Positions 17,242 through 26,310 of a DNA stretch of 64,000 bases are shown piece after piece. How positions within the stretch are numbered: the first letter of the stretch is position 1; the number at the start of each line of letters is the position of its first letter. The position numbers and the translations under genes were made by a program. Origin of the DNA: Mycobacterium pseudokansasii (GTDB taxonomy: Bacteria > Actinomycetota > Actinomycetes > Mycobacteriales > Mycobacteriaceae); assembly GCF_900566075.1 (NCBI RefSeq), contig NZ_UPHU01000001.1:4402325-4466324 (forward strand), in the 5' to 3' direction. The notes under the pieces were generated by a model, which ran no database searches, had not been told where the DNA came from, and saw only the letters and a list, made by a program, of their open reading frames with translations.

Positions 17242-18435
17242 TCACATCCGATACTCGTCGAGCAGGCGCTTACTGATGATGGACTTCTGTATTTCGCTGG
17301 TTCCCTCGCCGATCAGCAGGAACGGCGCATCGCGCATCAGCCGCTCGACCTCGTAGGCCGTCGAGTATCCGTAACCGCCGTGGATGCGGAAGCTTTGCTG
17401 GGTGACTTCCGAGCAATATTCGCTGGCAAGGTATTTCGCCATTCCGGCGGCGACGTCGTTGCGCTCGCCCGAGTCTTTCAGCCGCGCCGCGTTGACCATC
17501 ATCAGGTGTGCCGCTTCGACCTTGGTCGCCATCTCGGCCAGCTGGAAAGCGATGGCCTGGTGCTCGGCGATCGGCTTGCCGAATGTTTGGCGTTGCTGCG
17601 CGTACCGCACCGCCAGCTCGAAGGCTCGAATGGCGACACCACAGGCTCGCGCCGCAACGTTCACCCGGCCGACTTCGATGCCGTCCATCATCTGGAAGAA
17701 GCCCTGACCCGGGATGCCGCCAAGGATGTCGTCGGCGGGCGCCCGATAACCGTCGAAGATGAGTTCGGTGGTATCGATGCCCTTGTAGCCCAGTTTGTCG
17801 ATCTTCCCGGGGATCACCAAGCCGGGAGCCACTTCGCCGAAGCCCGTTGGCTTTTCGATGAGAAATGCGGTCAGGTTGCGGTGCGGCTTGGCTGCGCCTT
17901 CGTCGGTGCGCACCAGCACCGCCACGAGCGTCGAGCTGGCGCCGTTGGTCAGCCACATCTTCTGGCCATCGATGACGTAGTCGCCACCGGCATCGAGGCG
18001 GGCCCGGGTGCGGATCGCGGCGACGTCGGAGCCCAGTTCCGGCTCGGACATCGAGAACGCGCCGCGGACCTCACCGGTGGCCATCCGCGGCAGGAAGCGC
18101 TGCTGCTGCTCGTCGGTCCCGTGCTGACGCAGCATATAGGCCACGATGAAGTGGGTGTTGAGCACACCGGACACACTCATCCAGCCGCGCGCCAGCTCCT
18201 CGACACACAACGCGTAAGTCAGCAACGACTCATCCAGTCCGCCGTATTCTTCGGAGATCATCAGGCCGAACAAGCCCATGCCACGCATCTGGTCGACGAT
18301 TGCCTGCGGATAGGTGTCGGCACGCTCCAGCTCCGGCGCGTTGGGAATGATCTCTTTGTCGACGAATTTCCTTACGGTAGCGACGATTTCGGCTTGCAAC
18401 TCGGTCAGCCCGAGGGTCTGGGCAAGTTTAGTCAT
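17242..18435 (-). CDS. Acyl-CoA dehydrogenase (FadE type)
   Basis: This full-length 397-residue enzyme has FSMSEPELGSDVAAI and YVIDGQKMWLTNGA in the middle domain and FRIHGGYGYSTAYEVERLMRD in the C-domain. It ends with LLIGEGTSEIQKSI, whose first glutamate (GEGTSEIQ) is the catalytic base. It oxidises an acyl-CoA with FAD. It overlaps the upstream CoA-transferase gene by eight bases and sits just ahead of the GntR gene, so it is part of one operon with the thiolase and the SDR. Confidence 0.93.
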   Translation of the reverse strand: MTKLAQTLGLTELQAEIVATVRKFVDKEIIPNAPELERADTYPQAIVDQMRGMGLFGLMISEEYGGLDESLLTYALCVEELARGWMSVSGVLNTHFIVAYMLRQHGTDEQQQRFLPRMATGEVRGAFSMSEPELGSDVAAIRTRARLDAGGDYVIDGQKMWLTNGASSTLVAVLVRTDEGAAKPHRNLTAFLIEKPTGFGEVAPGLVIPGKIDKLGYKGIDTTELIFDGYRAPADDILGGIPGQGFFQMMDGIEVGRVNVAARACGVAIRAFELAVRYAQQRQTFGKPIAEHQAIAFQLAEMATKVEAAHLMMVNAARLKDSGERNDVAAGMAKYLASEYCSEVTQQSFRIHGGYGYSTAYEVERLMRDAPFLLIGEGTSEIQKSIISKRLLDEYRM

Positions 18436-19639
18436 GCGCTGGAGTTCCTATCGTCTTGGCGCTCGACAATCGCGCGATATCGGCGGTCGTCAGTCCGAGG
18501 CGCTCGGTCAATACCTCAGCGGTGTCCTGTCCGAGTCCCGCTGCGGGTGCGCTGGCAGGGTGTGCGCCATCGAACGCCGTCGGCATGCCGGGGGCCAGGT
18601 AAGCACCGACTTCGGGCTGATACAGTAGGGAAAACAGCGGGTTGGCAGTCACTTTCGGACTCTTAGCCACCTGCGCGAAGCTGCGGTAGCGTTCGAAGAG
18701 CACGGTGGTTCCCGACAGTGCCGCACTGATCTCGTCACCGGTATGGTCGCCGAACCAGGTCGCGAAAAGGCCCGTAAGGACATCGCGGTAGCGGTACCGG
18801 TCGCCTTCAGCGGAGAAATCCACACCCAGCGCCTCGGCCAGTGCCGACACCGCCGCCCCCGAGCCGGTCACATCGACCAGATCGCGAAAGTGCCTTCCGG
18901 TCAACGTGACAACCATGAACCCGACCCCGTCGCGGCTGGCGAAGTCCTGGCCGTACTGGCCGTAGACGGCATTGCCCAGGCGCTGCCGTTGCGTCCCATT
19001 GACCTGCGGTTCGGTCAACAGCCCCAGGTTTCCCGCCGTCGCCAGCGCAACGTCTTCCAGTGCCAGACTCACCCGAGCCCCCATCCCGGTCTGGTCGCGG
19101 CGGCGAACCGCAGCCACCACGGCGAGCGCGGCATACAGACCGCAACAGACGTCCCAGGCCGGCAGCACATGGTTGACCGGGCCGGCATGGCCGACCGGAC
19201 CGGTGACCAGCGGGAAGCCGGTGGCCGCGTTGACGGTGTAGTCGACAGCGGTAGACCCGTCGCTGCGCCCCAGTAGCTGGAGGTGGATGACGTCGGAACG
19301 CCGGGTGGCCAGCAGCTCGTGGCTGAGCCAGGGAAAGACGGCGTTGGTCACGACGATGCCGTCGCCCTCGATGACCAACCGCTGCACCAGCCGCTGTCCT
19401 TCCGCCGAGCGCAGATCCACGGTCACCGAACGCTTTCCCTTGTTCAGACCCGTCCAGTAGATCGACGTTCCGGTTGCAGCGAGCGGCCAGCGTTGCACGT
19501 CAGCAGCGCCACCGATCGGATCGACGCGGATCACCTGTGCACCAAGCTGACTGAGCGTCATGCCGCACAGCGGTGCGGCCACGAAGCTGGAAACCTCTAC
19601 GATGCTGATGCCGCTCAACGGCAACGCGTGACCTTGCAT
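18428..19639 (-). CDS. CaiB/BaiF family (class III) CoA-transferase
   Basis: The 403-residue protein has the family N-terminus (LSGISIVEVSSFVAAPLCG), then NKGKRSVTVDLRS and a VLPAWDVCCGLYAAL segment containing the conserved aspartate that carries the acyl group. Class III CoA-transferases move CoA between a donor CoA ester and an acid. Several mycobacterial homologues are instead racemases of 2-methylacyl-CoA, so either activity is possible. It lies between the thiolase (two bases) and the acyl-CoA dehydrogenase (8-base overlap), so it probably activates the substrate of this operon. Confidence 0.9.
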   Translation of the reverse strand: MQGHALPLSGISIVEVSSFVAAPLCGMTLSQLGAQVIRVDPIGGAADVQRWPLAATGTSIYWTGLNKGKRSVTVDLRSAEGQRLVQRLVIEGDGIVVTNAVFPWLSHELLATRRSDVIHLQLLGRSDGSTAVDYTVNAATGFPLVTGPVGHAGPVNHVLPAWDVCCGLYAALAVVAAVRRRDQTGMGARVSLALEDVALATAGNLGLLTEPQVNGTQRQRLGNAVYGQYGQDFASRDGVGFMVVTLTGRHFRDLVDVTGSGAAVSALAEALGVDFSAEGDRYRYRDVLTGLFATWFGDHTGDEISAALSGTTVLFERYRSFAQVAKSPKVTANPLFSLLYQPEVGAYLAPGMPTAFDGAHPASAPAAGLGQDTAEVLTERLGLTTADIARLSSAKTIGTPAHD

Positions 19640-19641
19640 GG

Positions 19642-20853
19642 CTATGCGACCCGCTCAAAGACGGCGGCCAGCCCCTGACCCCCGCCGATGCACATGGTTT
19701 GCAGGCCGTAGCGCGCCTGGCGCCGGTCCAGTTCACGAGCCAGGGTGGCCAGCATCCTGCCGCCAGTCGCGCCGACGGGATGACCCAACGAGATGCCGGA
19801 GCCGTGCACGTTGGTGCGTTCTCGGTCGGCGGCACCGAAGTTCCACTCCCGCATCACCGCAAGCACCTGGGCGGCGAACGCTTCGTTGAGTTCGATGAGG
19901 TCGATGTCGGCCAGCCGCAGGCCCGCCTTGGCGAGGGCGGCCTCGGTCGCGGGAACCGGACCGATGCCCATGATGTCAGGACCCACCCCCGCCAGCCCCC
20001 AGGACACCAACCGGACCAACGGCCTCAAGCCGTACTCGGCGACTTTCGCCGGCGTGGCAACCACGCACATCGATGCCGCATCGTTTTGGCCGCTGGCGTT
20101 GCCCGCTGTAACCGTAGCCTCCGGATCCTGTTTCAGCAGAACGGGTTTGAGCTTGCTCAGAGACTCAAGCGTGGTGTCGGCGCGGGGATGTTCGTCGGTG
20201 TCGATCAGCTCCTCGCCGTGGCGAGTGGGCACTGCGACCGGAATGATCTCCACGGCCAGGATGCCGTCCTGTTGCGCGGTGACCGCACGCCGATGCGACG
20301 TCACCGCGAGTTCGTCTTGCTCCAGCCGCGAAATGCCGTACCGGCGGCGCAGATTCTCGGCGGTCTCCAGCATCCCGCCGGGCACCGGATAATGCCGGCC
20401 CCCGGCAGTGGTGCGCCCACGAGCCAGCCCGTCATGCACCCGGATCCCATCGCGGGCGCCGCCCCAGCGCATATCGGTGGAATAGAACGCGACATTGCTC
20501 ATGCTTTCGCAGCCGCCGGCGATGACGAGGTCGTTGTCGCCGTTGCTCACCTGCAGGCAGGCGTGGATCACGGCCTGCAGGCCAGAACCGCAGCGGCGGT
20601 CGACCTGCATACCGGGAACCGTGACCGGCAGCCCGGCATCCAATGCGACCACGCGACCGATGGCCGGTGCCTCACTGCTGGGATAGCAGTGCCCCAGGAT
20701 AACGTCCTGCACCGCATCGGGCGGCAGACCGGCGCGGTCCAGCAGCCCGTTGAGCGCCGCGACACCGAGATCAACGGCACTGAGCGACTTGAATATTCCG
20801 CCGTAGCGACCGATCGGCGTGCGGACCGGCTCGCAGATGACAGCGTCATTCAT
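19642..20853 (-). CDS. Acetyl-CoA acyltransferase (thiolase)
   Basis: This 403-residue thiolase has all active-site blocks. The nucleophile is in [15 protein letters not shown], the second part in [19 protein letters not shown] holds the catalytic His/Glu-type loop, and [11 protein letters not shown] and [13 protein letters not shown] close the domain with the second catalytic cysteine. It cleaves a 3-ketoacyl-CoA with CoA. The fabG-like gene upstream overlaps it as ATGA, giving the last two steps of a beta-oxidation cycle (3-hydroxyacyl oxidation, then thiolysis). Confidence 0.93.
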   Translation of the reverse strand: MNDAVICEPVRTPIGRYGGIFKSLSAVDLGVAALNGLLDRAGLPPDAVQDVILGHCYPSSEAPAIGRVVALDAGLPVTVPGMQVDRRCGSGLQAVIHACLQVSNGDNDLVIAGGCESMSNVAFYSTDMRWGGARDGIRVHDGLARGRTTAGGRHYPVPGGMLETAENLRRRYGISRLEQDELAVTSHRRAVTAQQDGILAVEIIPVAVPTRHGEELIDTDEHPRADTTLESLSKLKPVLLKQDPEATVTAGNASGQNDAASMCVVATPAKVAEYGLRPLVRLVSWGLAGVGPDIMGIGPVPATEAALAKAGLRLADIDLIELNEAFAAQVLAVMREWNFGAADRERTNVHGSGISLGHPVGATGGRMLATLARELDRRQARYGLQTMCIGGGQGLAAVFERVA

Positions 20854-21590
20854 ATGAACCGCCCGCCGGTGACATCCAGCACCGTTCCGGTCATGTACGA
20901 AGACAGTTCAGAGGCCAAAAACAAGGCTACGCTGGCGACTTCGCTGGGCTCACCCGCCCGGCCCATTGGAACCTCGGCCAATTTCTGGTCCCAGATGCGT
21001 TGCGGCATTGCTTCCGTCATCGCCGAGCGAATCAATCCGGGGGCGATCGCGTTCACTCGAACACCCACGTGGGCAAGCTCTTTGGCGGCGGCCTTGGTCA
21101 TCCCGACGATCCCGGCTTTCGCCGCAGAGTAATTGGTTTGACCCACCATCCCGACCTTGCCCGACACCGAGGACATGTTCACGATCGCACCCCGTTTGTT
21201 TTCGCGCATAATGGCCGCCGCGAGCCGGGTGCCGTTCCAGGTGCCCTTCAGATGTACGTTGATGACCTGGTCGAACTGCTCCTCGGTCATGTTGCGCATG
21301 GTCGCGTCCCGGGTAATGCCGGCGTTGTTGACCATGACGTCGAGACCGCCGAAAAGCTCGACGGCCGTGCGGATGAGCGTTTGGACCTCGTCGGCTTTGG
21401 TCACGTCGCACCGCACGGCCGCGGCTACTCCATCGCCGCCGAGCTTCTCGGCCGCGGCCTCGGTCGCTTCGAGATTCAGATCACCGAGCACGACGCGCGC
21501 GCCCTCGGTGACGAATCGCTCGGCAATGGCCAAGCCCAGTCCTTGGGCTCCGCCGGTGACCACCGCGGTCTGACCGTTCAGCAATGACAT
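20850..21590 (-). CDS. SDR, 3-oxoacyl reductase / 3-hydroxyacyl-CoA dehydrogenase type (FabG-like)
   Basis: I chose the ATG at 21590 because GAGGAA lies at good distance; a GTG at 21593 is the alternative. The 246-residue protein has [25 protein letters not shown], a SSVSGKVG strand, YSAAKAG (YxxxK) and a [11 protein letters not shown]-terminus, all typical of FabG-like SDRs. In this operon it more likely oxidises a 3-hydroxyacyl-CoA than makes fatty acids. It is the first gene of the five-gene operon fabG-thiolase-CoA transferase-FadE-gntR. Confidence 0.91.
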   Translation of the reverse strand: MSLLNGQTAVVTGGAQGLGLAIAERFVTEGARVVLGDLNLEATEAAAEKLGGDGVAAAVRCDVTKADEVQTLIRTAVELFGGLDVMVNNAGITRDATMRNMTEEQFDQVINVHLKGTWNGTRLAAAIMRENKRGAIVNMSSVSGKVGMVGQTNYSAAKAGIVGMTKAAAKELAHVGVRVNAIAPGLIRSAMTEAMPQRIWDQKLAEVPMGRAGEPSEVASVALFLASELSSYMTGTVLDVTGGRFI

Positions 21591-21636
21591 CACCTATTCC
21601 TCACTGTCCTGCCCGCAGCCGGGCACTCACCGTCCA

Positions 21637-21657
21637 AATATTATATTTCATATATGA
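21637..21657. promoter_or_regulatory. AT-rich palindromic operator candidate in divergent promoter
   Basis: Between the fabG-like gene (minus, starts 21590) and the acyl-CoA dehydrogenase (plus, starts 21665), the sequence turns from high GC to almost pure AT. AAATAT and ATATTT form an inverted repeat at 21637-21649. TCATATATGA at 21648-21657 is a perfect 10-base palindrome eight bases before the plus-strand start. A regulator bound here would block both promoters. The operon's own GntR protein is the obvious candidate. Confidence 0.5.
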
Positions 21658-21664
21658 TGAGGCG

Positions 21665-22824
21665 ATGTCCCTGACAGTCAACGCCGAGGACTTTCAGCAC
21701 ATCCTGGCCCAGACCCGTCACTTCGTCCGCACCGCCGTGATCCCGCGTGAGCAGGAGATCCTGGACAACGATCAGGTGCCAGACGACCTGCGTGAGCATG
21801 CCAAGAAGATGGGATTGTTCGGCTACGCGATTCCACAGGAGTGGGGCGGGCTTGGCCTCGACCTGACGCAGGACGTCGAACTTGCCATGGAATGGGCTAC
21901 ACCTCGCTGGCGTTGCGGTCGATGTTCGGCACCAACAACGGCATCGCCGGGCAGGTACTGGTCGGCTTCGGCACCGACGAGCAGAAGGCCCGCTGGCTGG
22001 GGCCGATAGCCTCCGGCGACGTCGTCGCCTCTTTTGCACTGACCGAACCCGGCGCCGGGTCGAATCCGGCCGGATTACGCACCAAAGCCTTTCGGGACAA
22101 CGGCAATTGGGTGATTTCAGGGCAGAAGCGGTTCATCACCAATGCCCCGGTCGCCGGTGTGTTCGTGGTTTTCGCGCGGACCAGGCCGGCTGACGAACGG
22201 GGCGCCGGTATCGCGGTCTTCCTGGTTCCCGCGGACGCGGCAGGAGTGGACGTCGGTGTCAAGGACGCCAAGATGGGCCAGGAAGGAGCCTGGACATCCG
22301 ACGTCAACTTCAACGACGTCCAGGTCGACGCCGAGGCGCTGATCGGCGGCAGCGAGGACATCGGCTATCGAGCTGCCCTGACCTCATTGGCACGCGGCCG
22401 GGTGCATATCGCGGCGGTCGCGGTGGGGACAGCGCAGCGCGCACTCGATGAGTCCGTCGCCTACGCCGCGAGCGCAACGCAGGGCGGCACACCGATCGGA
22501 AACTTCCAATTGGTCCAGGCGATGCTGGCCGATCAGCAGACCGGCGTGCTGGCCGGACGCGCGCTGGTCCGCGATGCCGCGCGGCTGTGGGTGTCCGGCG
22601 AGGACCGCCGCATCGCGCCGTCGGCGGCGAAGCTTTTCTGCACCGAGATGGCCGGCAAGGTAGCCGACCTTGCGGTGCAGATTCATGGTGGCAGCGGCTA
22701 CATGCGAGGGGTGCCGGTGGAACGCATCTACCGCGATGTTCGGCTGCTGCGACTGTACGAGGGCACCAGCGAGATTCAGCGCCTGATCATCGGGTCGAAC
22801 CTGGTGCGAGCGGCGCAGCGATAA
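21665..22824 (+). pseudogene. Acyl-CoA dehydrogenase, broken by a single-base frameshift
   Basis: Residues MSLTVNAEDFQHILAQTRHF to DVELAME are in one frame, and YTSLALRSMFGTNNGIAG onward is in another. Adding one C between 21892 and 21893 gives GAA CTG GGC TAC and a continuous protein of about 386 residues, including FALTEPGAGSNPAG, WVISGQKRFITNA, IHGGSGYMRG and YEGTSEIQRLI with the catalytic Glu. This is either a real inactivating deletion or a sequencing error. The intact enzyme would be a second FadE served by the same divergent promoter as the fabG operon. Confidence 0.85.
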
Positions 22825-22950
22825 CGCGTCCGGCCTGGCTCCGTTTGCGTTGGTGGGGCGAGGTCCGGCTGGATTCGGCATGAATTCGCTCCTGCATCGC
22901 TTTGGCGGAATCGCTCGACCGAAAAGCAAAATGCCAGGGAGGACGGGAGC

Positions 22951-23628
22951 TCAAGGACGGATCCTGAACAATTCGTCGGTTTCATCTGACAATACTCCGG
23001 AAATGCAATATTGAGGCGTATACATTTCGTGACTTCGGGCTGCAACGTCGAGTGCGCCGATACCGATTTGGCTTGTCCCGGAATTCCTGATCGTCTTTAT
23101 TGAAGACCCCCAGACGACGCGCGGTATGCCGATCCAAACGATGGCCCCCATACACATACAGCAAGGCTCGCCAGTGGAATACAGTGTAGTCTCACTCCAC
23201 TTCCCCGCACCCTCTTGCGCAGCCATATTGTTGATAGCGACTAATTCGCTATGTGAGATCGGGTCAATCGATTGGTTACCGACGCTAATCACGATCGGAT
23301 AATTGCGGGTCTGGTCGAAGATAGCGGCGCCGAAGGGGAACTTCTGATTCGTTTTTGCCGCTTCAAGTGCTACGCGCATGTTCGATTCGTGTTGCTGTAG
23401 CTCTGCCGCCGTGGGCTGGTATTGGAGCAATCTGCGAAGGGCTGATTCACTTTTGTCATCCGGTTCTGGGTTGTCGCCGCAGTGGGCAGTCCCGTCGTCC
23501 GCCTTGACCCGTCCGGTCGGGTATGTGACGGCCAAGATGCTCGCTCCGATAGCGGAAGCGCCAAGTCGTCGCCGCGACAATCTCCGGACAATCCCGACAG
23601 ACGCCGGATGACCTGAATGTCGATTCAA
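22951..23628 (-). CDS. Nucleoside-deaminase-fold protein with twin-arginine signal
   Basis: A TTG start is likely because AGGAG lies about 10 bases upstream. The 225-residue protein opens with a signal-like segment, VRRLSRRRLGASAIGASILA, which has a twin-arginine stretch and a hydrophobic core. The body is a cytidine/guanine-deaminase fold with a zinc site: H126-S-E128 (HxE) and P155-C156-C-M-C159 (PCxxC), plus FPFGAAIFD and GALDVAAR. It would deaminate a purine-like base or nucleoside. Cytosolic relatives (guanine deaminase, TadA) lack a signal, so an exported version is unusual. Codon use is also somewhat more AT-rich than its neighbours, hinting at transfer. Confidence 0.75.
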   Translation of the reverse strand: MNRHSGHPASVGIVRRLSRRRLGASAIGASILAVTYPTGRVKADDGTAHCGDNPEPDDKSESALRRLLQYQPTAAELQQHESNMRVALEAAKTNQKFPFGAAIFDQTRNYPIVISVGNQSIDPISHSELVAINNMAAQEGAGKWSETTLYSTGEPCCMCMGAIVWIGIPRVVWGSSIKTIRNSGTSQIGIGALDVAARSHEMYTPQYCISGVLSDETDELFRIRP

Positions 23629-24010
23629 CGTCGTACGCTCCTACTGGACAGGGCTACCCGCCGGGCTGCCTGAGATCGTGTCAGACCTGGCTTTTGTCAC
23701 GCTAGTGCGCACGCGGTTCTGCATTTCGGCAATTGGCCGGCATGATCGGATGGTGGGGGTTCGGCGGCGGTCAGAAGGCCGATGCCCGCATCAGGTTCGG
23801 CTCAACGCAGTATCGGGGACGCCGGGCCCACCTCCGATGGACGCTAACACTCGAGTGCCGGACATGGACCGCCGGCGACACCGCTCGTGACCACCGACGG
23901 CCAACTACACCGAGAACTTCACCTCGCCCCGACCAAGGACTGCCAGCCACAAATACAACCGCGCACGATGTCCCAACACACGTGTGCATGATGTCCCGAG
24001 ACATCGCAGA
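23629..24010. other. Non-coding stretch before tRNA-Leu
   Basis: These 382 bases lie between the deaminase start and the 3' end of the tRNA. The open frames here show no recognisable motif and no convincing start signal. I see no repeats or integrase remnant beside the tRNA. Confidence 0.5.
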
Positions 24011-24097
24011 TGGTGCGCAAGGGGGGACTCGAACCCCCACGTCCCGAAGGACACTGGAACCTAAATCCAGGGCGTCTACCAGTTCCGCCACTCGCGC
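24011..24097 (-). tRNA. tRNA-Leu, anticodon UAG
   Basis: The minus strand folds as a class II tRNA. The acceptor GCGCGAG (5' end at 24097) pairs with CTTGCGC, followed by discriminator A and an encoded CCA (24011-24013). The anticodon stem CTGGA/TCCAG closes the loop TTTAGGT, so the anticodon is TAG, which reads CUA. A long variable arm (TGTCCTTCGGGACG) and the GGTTCGAGTCC T-loop match leucine tRNAs. It precedes the divergent lprD gene. Confidence 0.96.
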
Positions 24098-24136
24098 ATG
24101 GGCGCCTCACAGAGTACCGCGCGGTAGCGTCTAAGT

Positions 24137-24520
24137 GTGTCTACCACCCGTCCTCGCAGGCCCGCCAGGCCCGCGCTGATCGCCCTGGCGATCATTGCCG
24201 CCTGCGGCTGCCTGGCCTTGGGCTGGTGGCAGTGGACCAGGTTTCAGTCGGTATCCGGCAACTTCCAGAACCTGGGATACGCATTGCAGTGGCCGATGTT
24301 CGCCTGGTTCTGCATCTACGCGTACCGCAAGTTCGTTCGCTACGAAGAAGTACCGCCGGAGCCACGAAACACCATGACCGAGATACCAGCAGGACTGCTG
24401 CCCGAACGACCGAGGCCCACGCCGCAGCCGACCGACGATCCTGCGCTACTGGAGTACAACGCATACTTGGCCGAACTCGCGAAGCACGACGCCGAAAGGC
24501 AGAATAGGAACACCGCATGA
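24137..24520 (+). CDS. lprD: LprD-like small membrane/lipoprotein
   Basis: The GTG start gives 127 residues. A basic N-terminus is followed by a hydrophobic segment (ALIALAIIAACGCLALGWW) with a lipobox-like IAAC, and a second membrane segment lies near YALQWPMFAWFCIYAY. The Pro/Arg-rich tail then ends in a charged helix. The length and the position next to the DUF3817 and rdgB genes match Rv1343c (LprD) of M. tuberculosis. Its function is unknown. The lipid anchor is uncertain because the same segment could simply be a membrane helix. The stop overlaps the next start as ATGA. Confidence 0.8.
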   Translation: MSTTRPRRPARPALIALAIIAACGCLALGWWQWTRFQSVSGNFQNLGYALQWPMFAWFCIYAYRKFVRYEEVPPEPRNTMTEIPAGLLPERPRPTPQPTDDPALLEYNAYLAELAKHDAERQNRNTA

Positions 24521-24870
24521 CGACGCCTGAGACACCCGAAGCCCAGCGCAACACCGTCTTTCCCGTGGAGAAGATCCGTACCGCGCTGCTCGGCTACCGC
24601 GTGATGGCGTGGACGACGGGTATCTGGCTCATCGCCTTGTGTTACGAACTGGTCTCCCACTTGGTCTTTCACCACGAGATCCGCTGGATCGAGATCGTCC
24701 ACGGTTGGGTCTACTTCGTCTACGTGTTGGCCGCTTTCAATCTCGCCGTCAAGGTTCGCTGGCCGATCGGCAAGACAGTCGGTGTCCTGCTCGCCGGCAC
24801 CATCCCGCTGCTGGGCATCATCGTCGAACATGTCCAAACCAGGGACGTCAAGGCGCGCTACAACCTCTAG
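24517..24870 (+). CDS. DUF3817 small integral membrane protein (Rv1342c-like)
   Basis: The 117-residue protein has three hydrophobic segments: VMAWTTGIWLIALCYEL, EIVHGWVYFVYVLAAFNLAV and TVGVLLAGTIPLLGIIVEH. The arrangement and the HGWVYFVY motif fit the DUF3817 family. The function is unknown. It is translationally coupled to lprD and its end overlaps the convergent rdgB gene by four bases. The same gene pair is present in M. tuberculosis. Confidence 0.87.
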   Translation: MTTPETPEAQRNTVFPVEKIRTALLGYRVMAWTTGIWLIALCYELVSHLVFHHEIRWIEIVHGWVYFVYVLAAFNLAVKVRWPIGKTVGVLLAGTIPLLGIIVEHVQTRDVKARYNL

Positions 24871-25466
24871 GCGAGCGCCACCAACTCCGGCACCAGCAGC
24901 CTCAGCGCGCGGCTGCGATGCGACACCGCATCCTTCTCCTCCGGGCTCAGCTGCGCCGCGGTCCGCTGATAGCCGTCGGGAATAAAGACGGGGTCGTAGC
25001 CGAACCCGCCGTCACCGCGTGGCTCCCGCGCAATCGTGCCAGCCCACTGGCCGCGCACCACGACTTCGCGGGACGCCGAGACCAGTGCGCAGGCCGAGAC
25101 GAATGCCGCACCGCGTCGCTCGTCGGGTACATCGCGCAGCTGGGCCAGCAGCAGGGCGGTGTTGGCCGCGTCGTCGCCGTGGTTGCCGGACCACCGGGCC
25201 GACAGCACCCCGGGCATGCCGTTGAGTGCCCCCACTTCCAAACCAGAGTCGTCGGCGATGCTGGCCAGACCGGTCGCGGCGAACGCGTCTCGCGCCTTGG
25301 CCAGCGCATTGTCCTCGAATGTCGCACCGGTTTCGGGTACCTCGTGAAATGGTGCAACGTCATTGAGCGACGCCAATGTCACCCCGGACAATCCGGCGCC
25401 GTCCAGCACCCTGCGCAGTTCGGCCAGCTTCTTGGGGTTGCGGCTGGCGACCAGCAGCCGGGTCAC
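24867..25466 (-). CDS. rdgB: Non-canonical purine NTP pyrophosphatase (RdgB/HAM1)
   Basis: This 199-residue enzyme hydrolyses dITP, XTP and similar damaged nucleotides to monophosphates, keeping them out of DNA. The family signature is clear: LLVASRNPKKLAEL at the N-terminus (substrate-binding S/T-x-N-x-x-K), then the ASIADDSGLEVGALNGMPG loop, ARWSG, and the GFGYDPVF motif. The length is normal. In M. tuberculosis the homologue Rv1341 directly follows rphA, whereas here a DUF4395 gene separates them. Confidence 0.95.
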   Translation of the reverse strand: MTRLLVASRNPKKLAELRRVLDGAGLSGVTLASLNDVAPFHEVPETGATFEDNALAKARDAFAATGLASIADDSGLEVGALNGMPGVLSARWSGNHGDDAANTALLLAQLRDVPDERRGAAFVSACALVSASREVVVRGQWAGTIAREPRGDGGFGYDPVFIPDGYQRTAAQLSPEEKDAVSHRSRALRLLVPELVALA

Positions 25467-25502
25467 TAATCACTTCCAAACATTGTCCACACGGCCCCGG
25501 GG

Positions 25503-26015
25503 CTACGCGCGACTTTCCTCTTTTGTTGCCGGTCGCGGTGCTATTGTCCTGACATAAGGGACTTCGCAGTCTTCACAACCCCACATTAATTTGTGCAGGT
25601 AGCAGCCGACACAAAATCCCAGCGTGGCTTCCGACCAGGTCAGGACAAAACAGACCGCAACAACAGCTGCCATCGCTACCGGCGACGCGCCTAACAAGCG
25701 CATGGCAAGACATGTCGCTGCTAAACCGGCACCGAGCAACCATGCAAACCGTTTCGGCCGCGTCGCTTTCCACACCGGACGCATGCCCATTGTCAACGCT
25801 GTGCCCAGAATGCCGGTGGGGCTGAACGGAGTTAATCCGGTAGCGGCCGCAGCCAACATGTCGAAAAGCACGAGCGGACCAACAATGATCACCGGATCGG
25901 TTTCCGGACGCATAAGCAACAAGGCAATCGTGATTGCCGAGATAATATTGAGCAAGCCCGCCCTGGCGCGGGTCGCGGTTTCGTTGATGCGCGGTTCCGC
26001 ATGTTCCTGCGTCAT
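25503..26015 (-). CDS. DUF4395 membrane protein with two CxxC motifs
   Basis: The start is uncertain; I use the Met of MTQEHAEPRINETATRARAG, just before the conserved domain, but a start as far as 26111 is possible. Three to four hydrophobic helices (NIISAITIALLLM, VIIVGPLVLFDMLAAAA, WLLGAGLAATCLAM, AVVAVCFVLTW) are followed by GFCVGCYLH and GCEDC. The cysteine pairs suggest a thiol/disulphide or sulphur-transfer role, and DUF4395 genes are often found with thioredoxin-like or rhodanese genes. No such partner is adjacent. The 295 bases upstream to the rph stop are AT-rich for this genome, with no gene visible. Confidence 0.7.
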   Translation of the reverse strand: MTQEHAEPRINETATRARAGLLNIISAITIALLLMRPETDPVIIVGPLVLFDMLAAAATGLTPFSPTGILGTALTMGMRPVWKATRPKRFAWLLGAGLAATCLAMRLLGASPVAMAAVVAVCFVLTWSEATLGFCVGCYLHKLMWGCEDCEVPYVRTIAPRPATKEESRA

Positions 26016-26310
26016 CTGTCCCATTGCCCACCACGGCTGGTTGAGAAAGGCATGTTCAAGTGGGACTCGCCGACTGACCATAATTTTGATCCTAAAAATG
26101 TGGCGAAACATTGGTTTTGACAAAACTCAATTAGACGTCGAGCAGTTTATCATGGCGGTATTGTGCGCGCCTCTGGTCAGCCACCTTGGATCGACGGCCG
26201 CGGCTTGCCACGGCTGGCCAATGCCAACCCGGTGTCCAGACGACAGCGCCCTGGGGCTCGAACTGCCCGACCAATGAACGACGCGCCGCTTGGATTGCCC
26301 AGCAGCCTTG

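Noticed and set aside
24011..24097. tRNA-Leu as an integration site for a genomic island
   Set aside because: No integrase and no duplicated tRNA 3' end are seen nearby. The tRNA is simply next to the conserved block.
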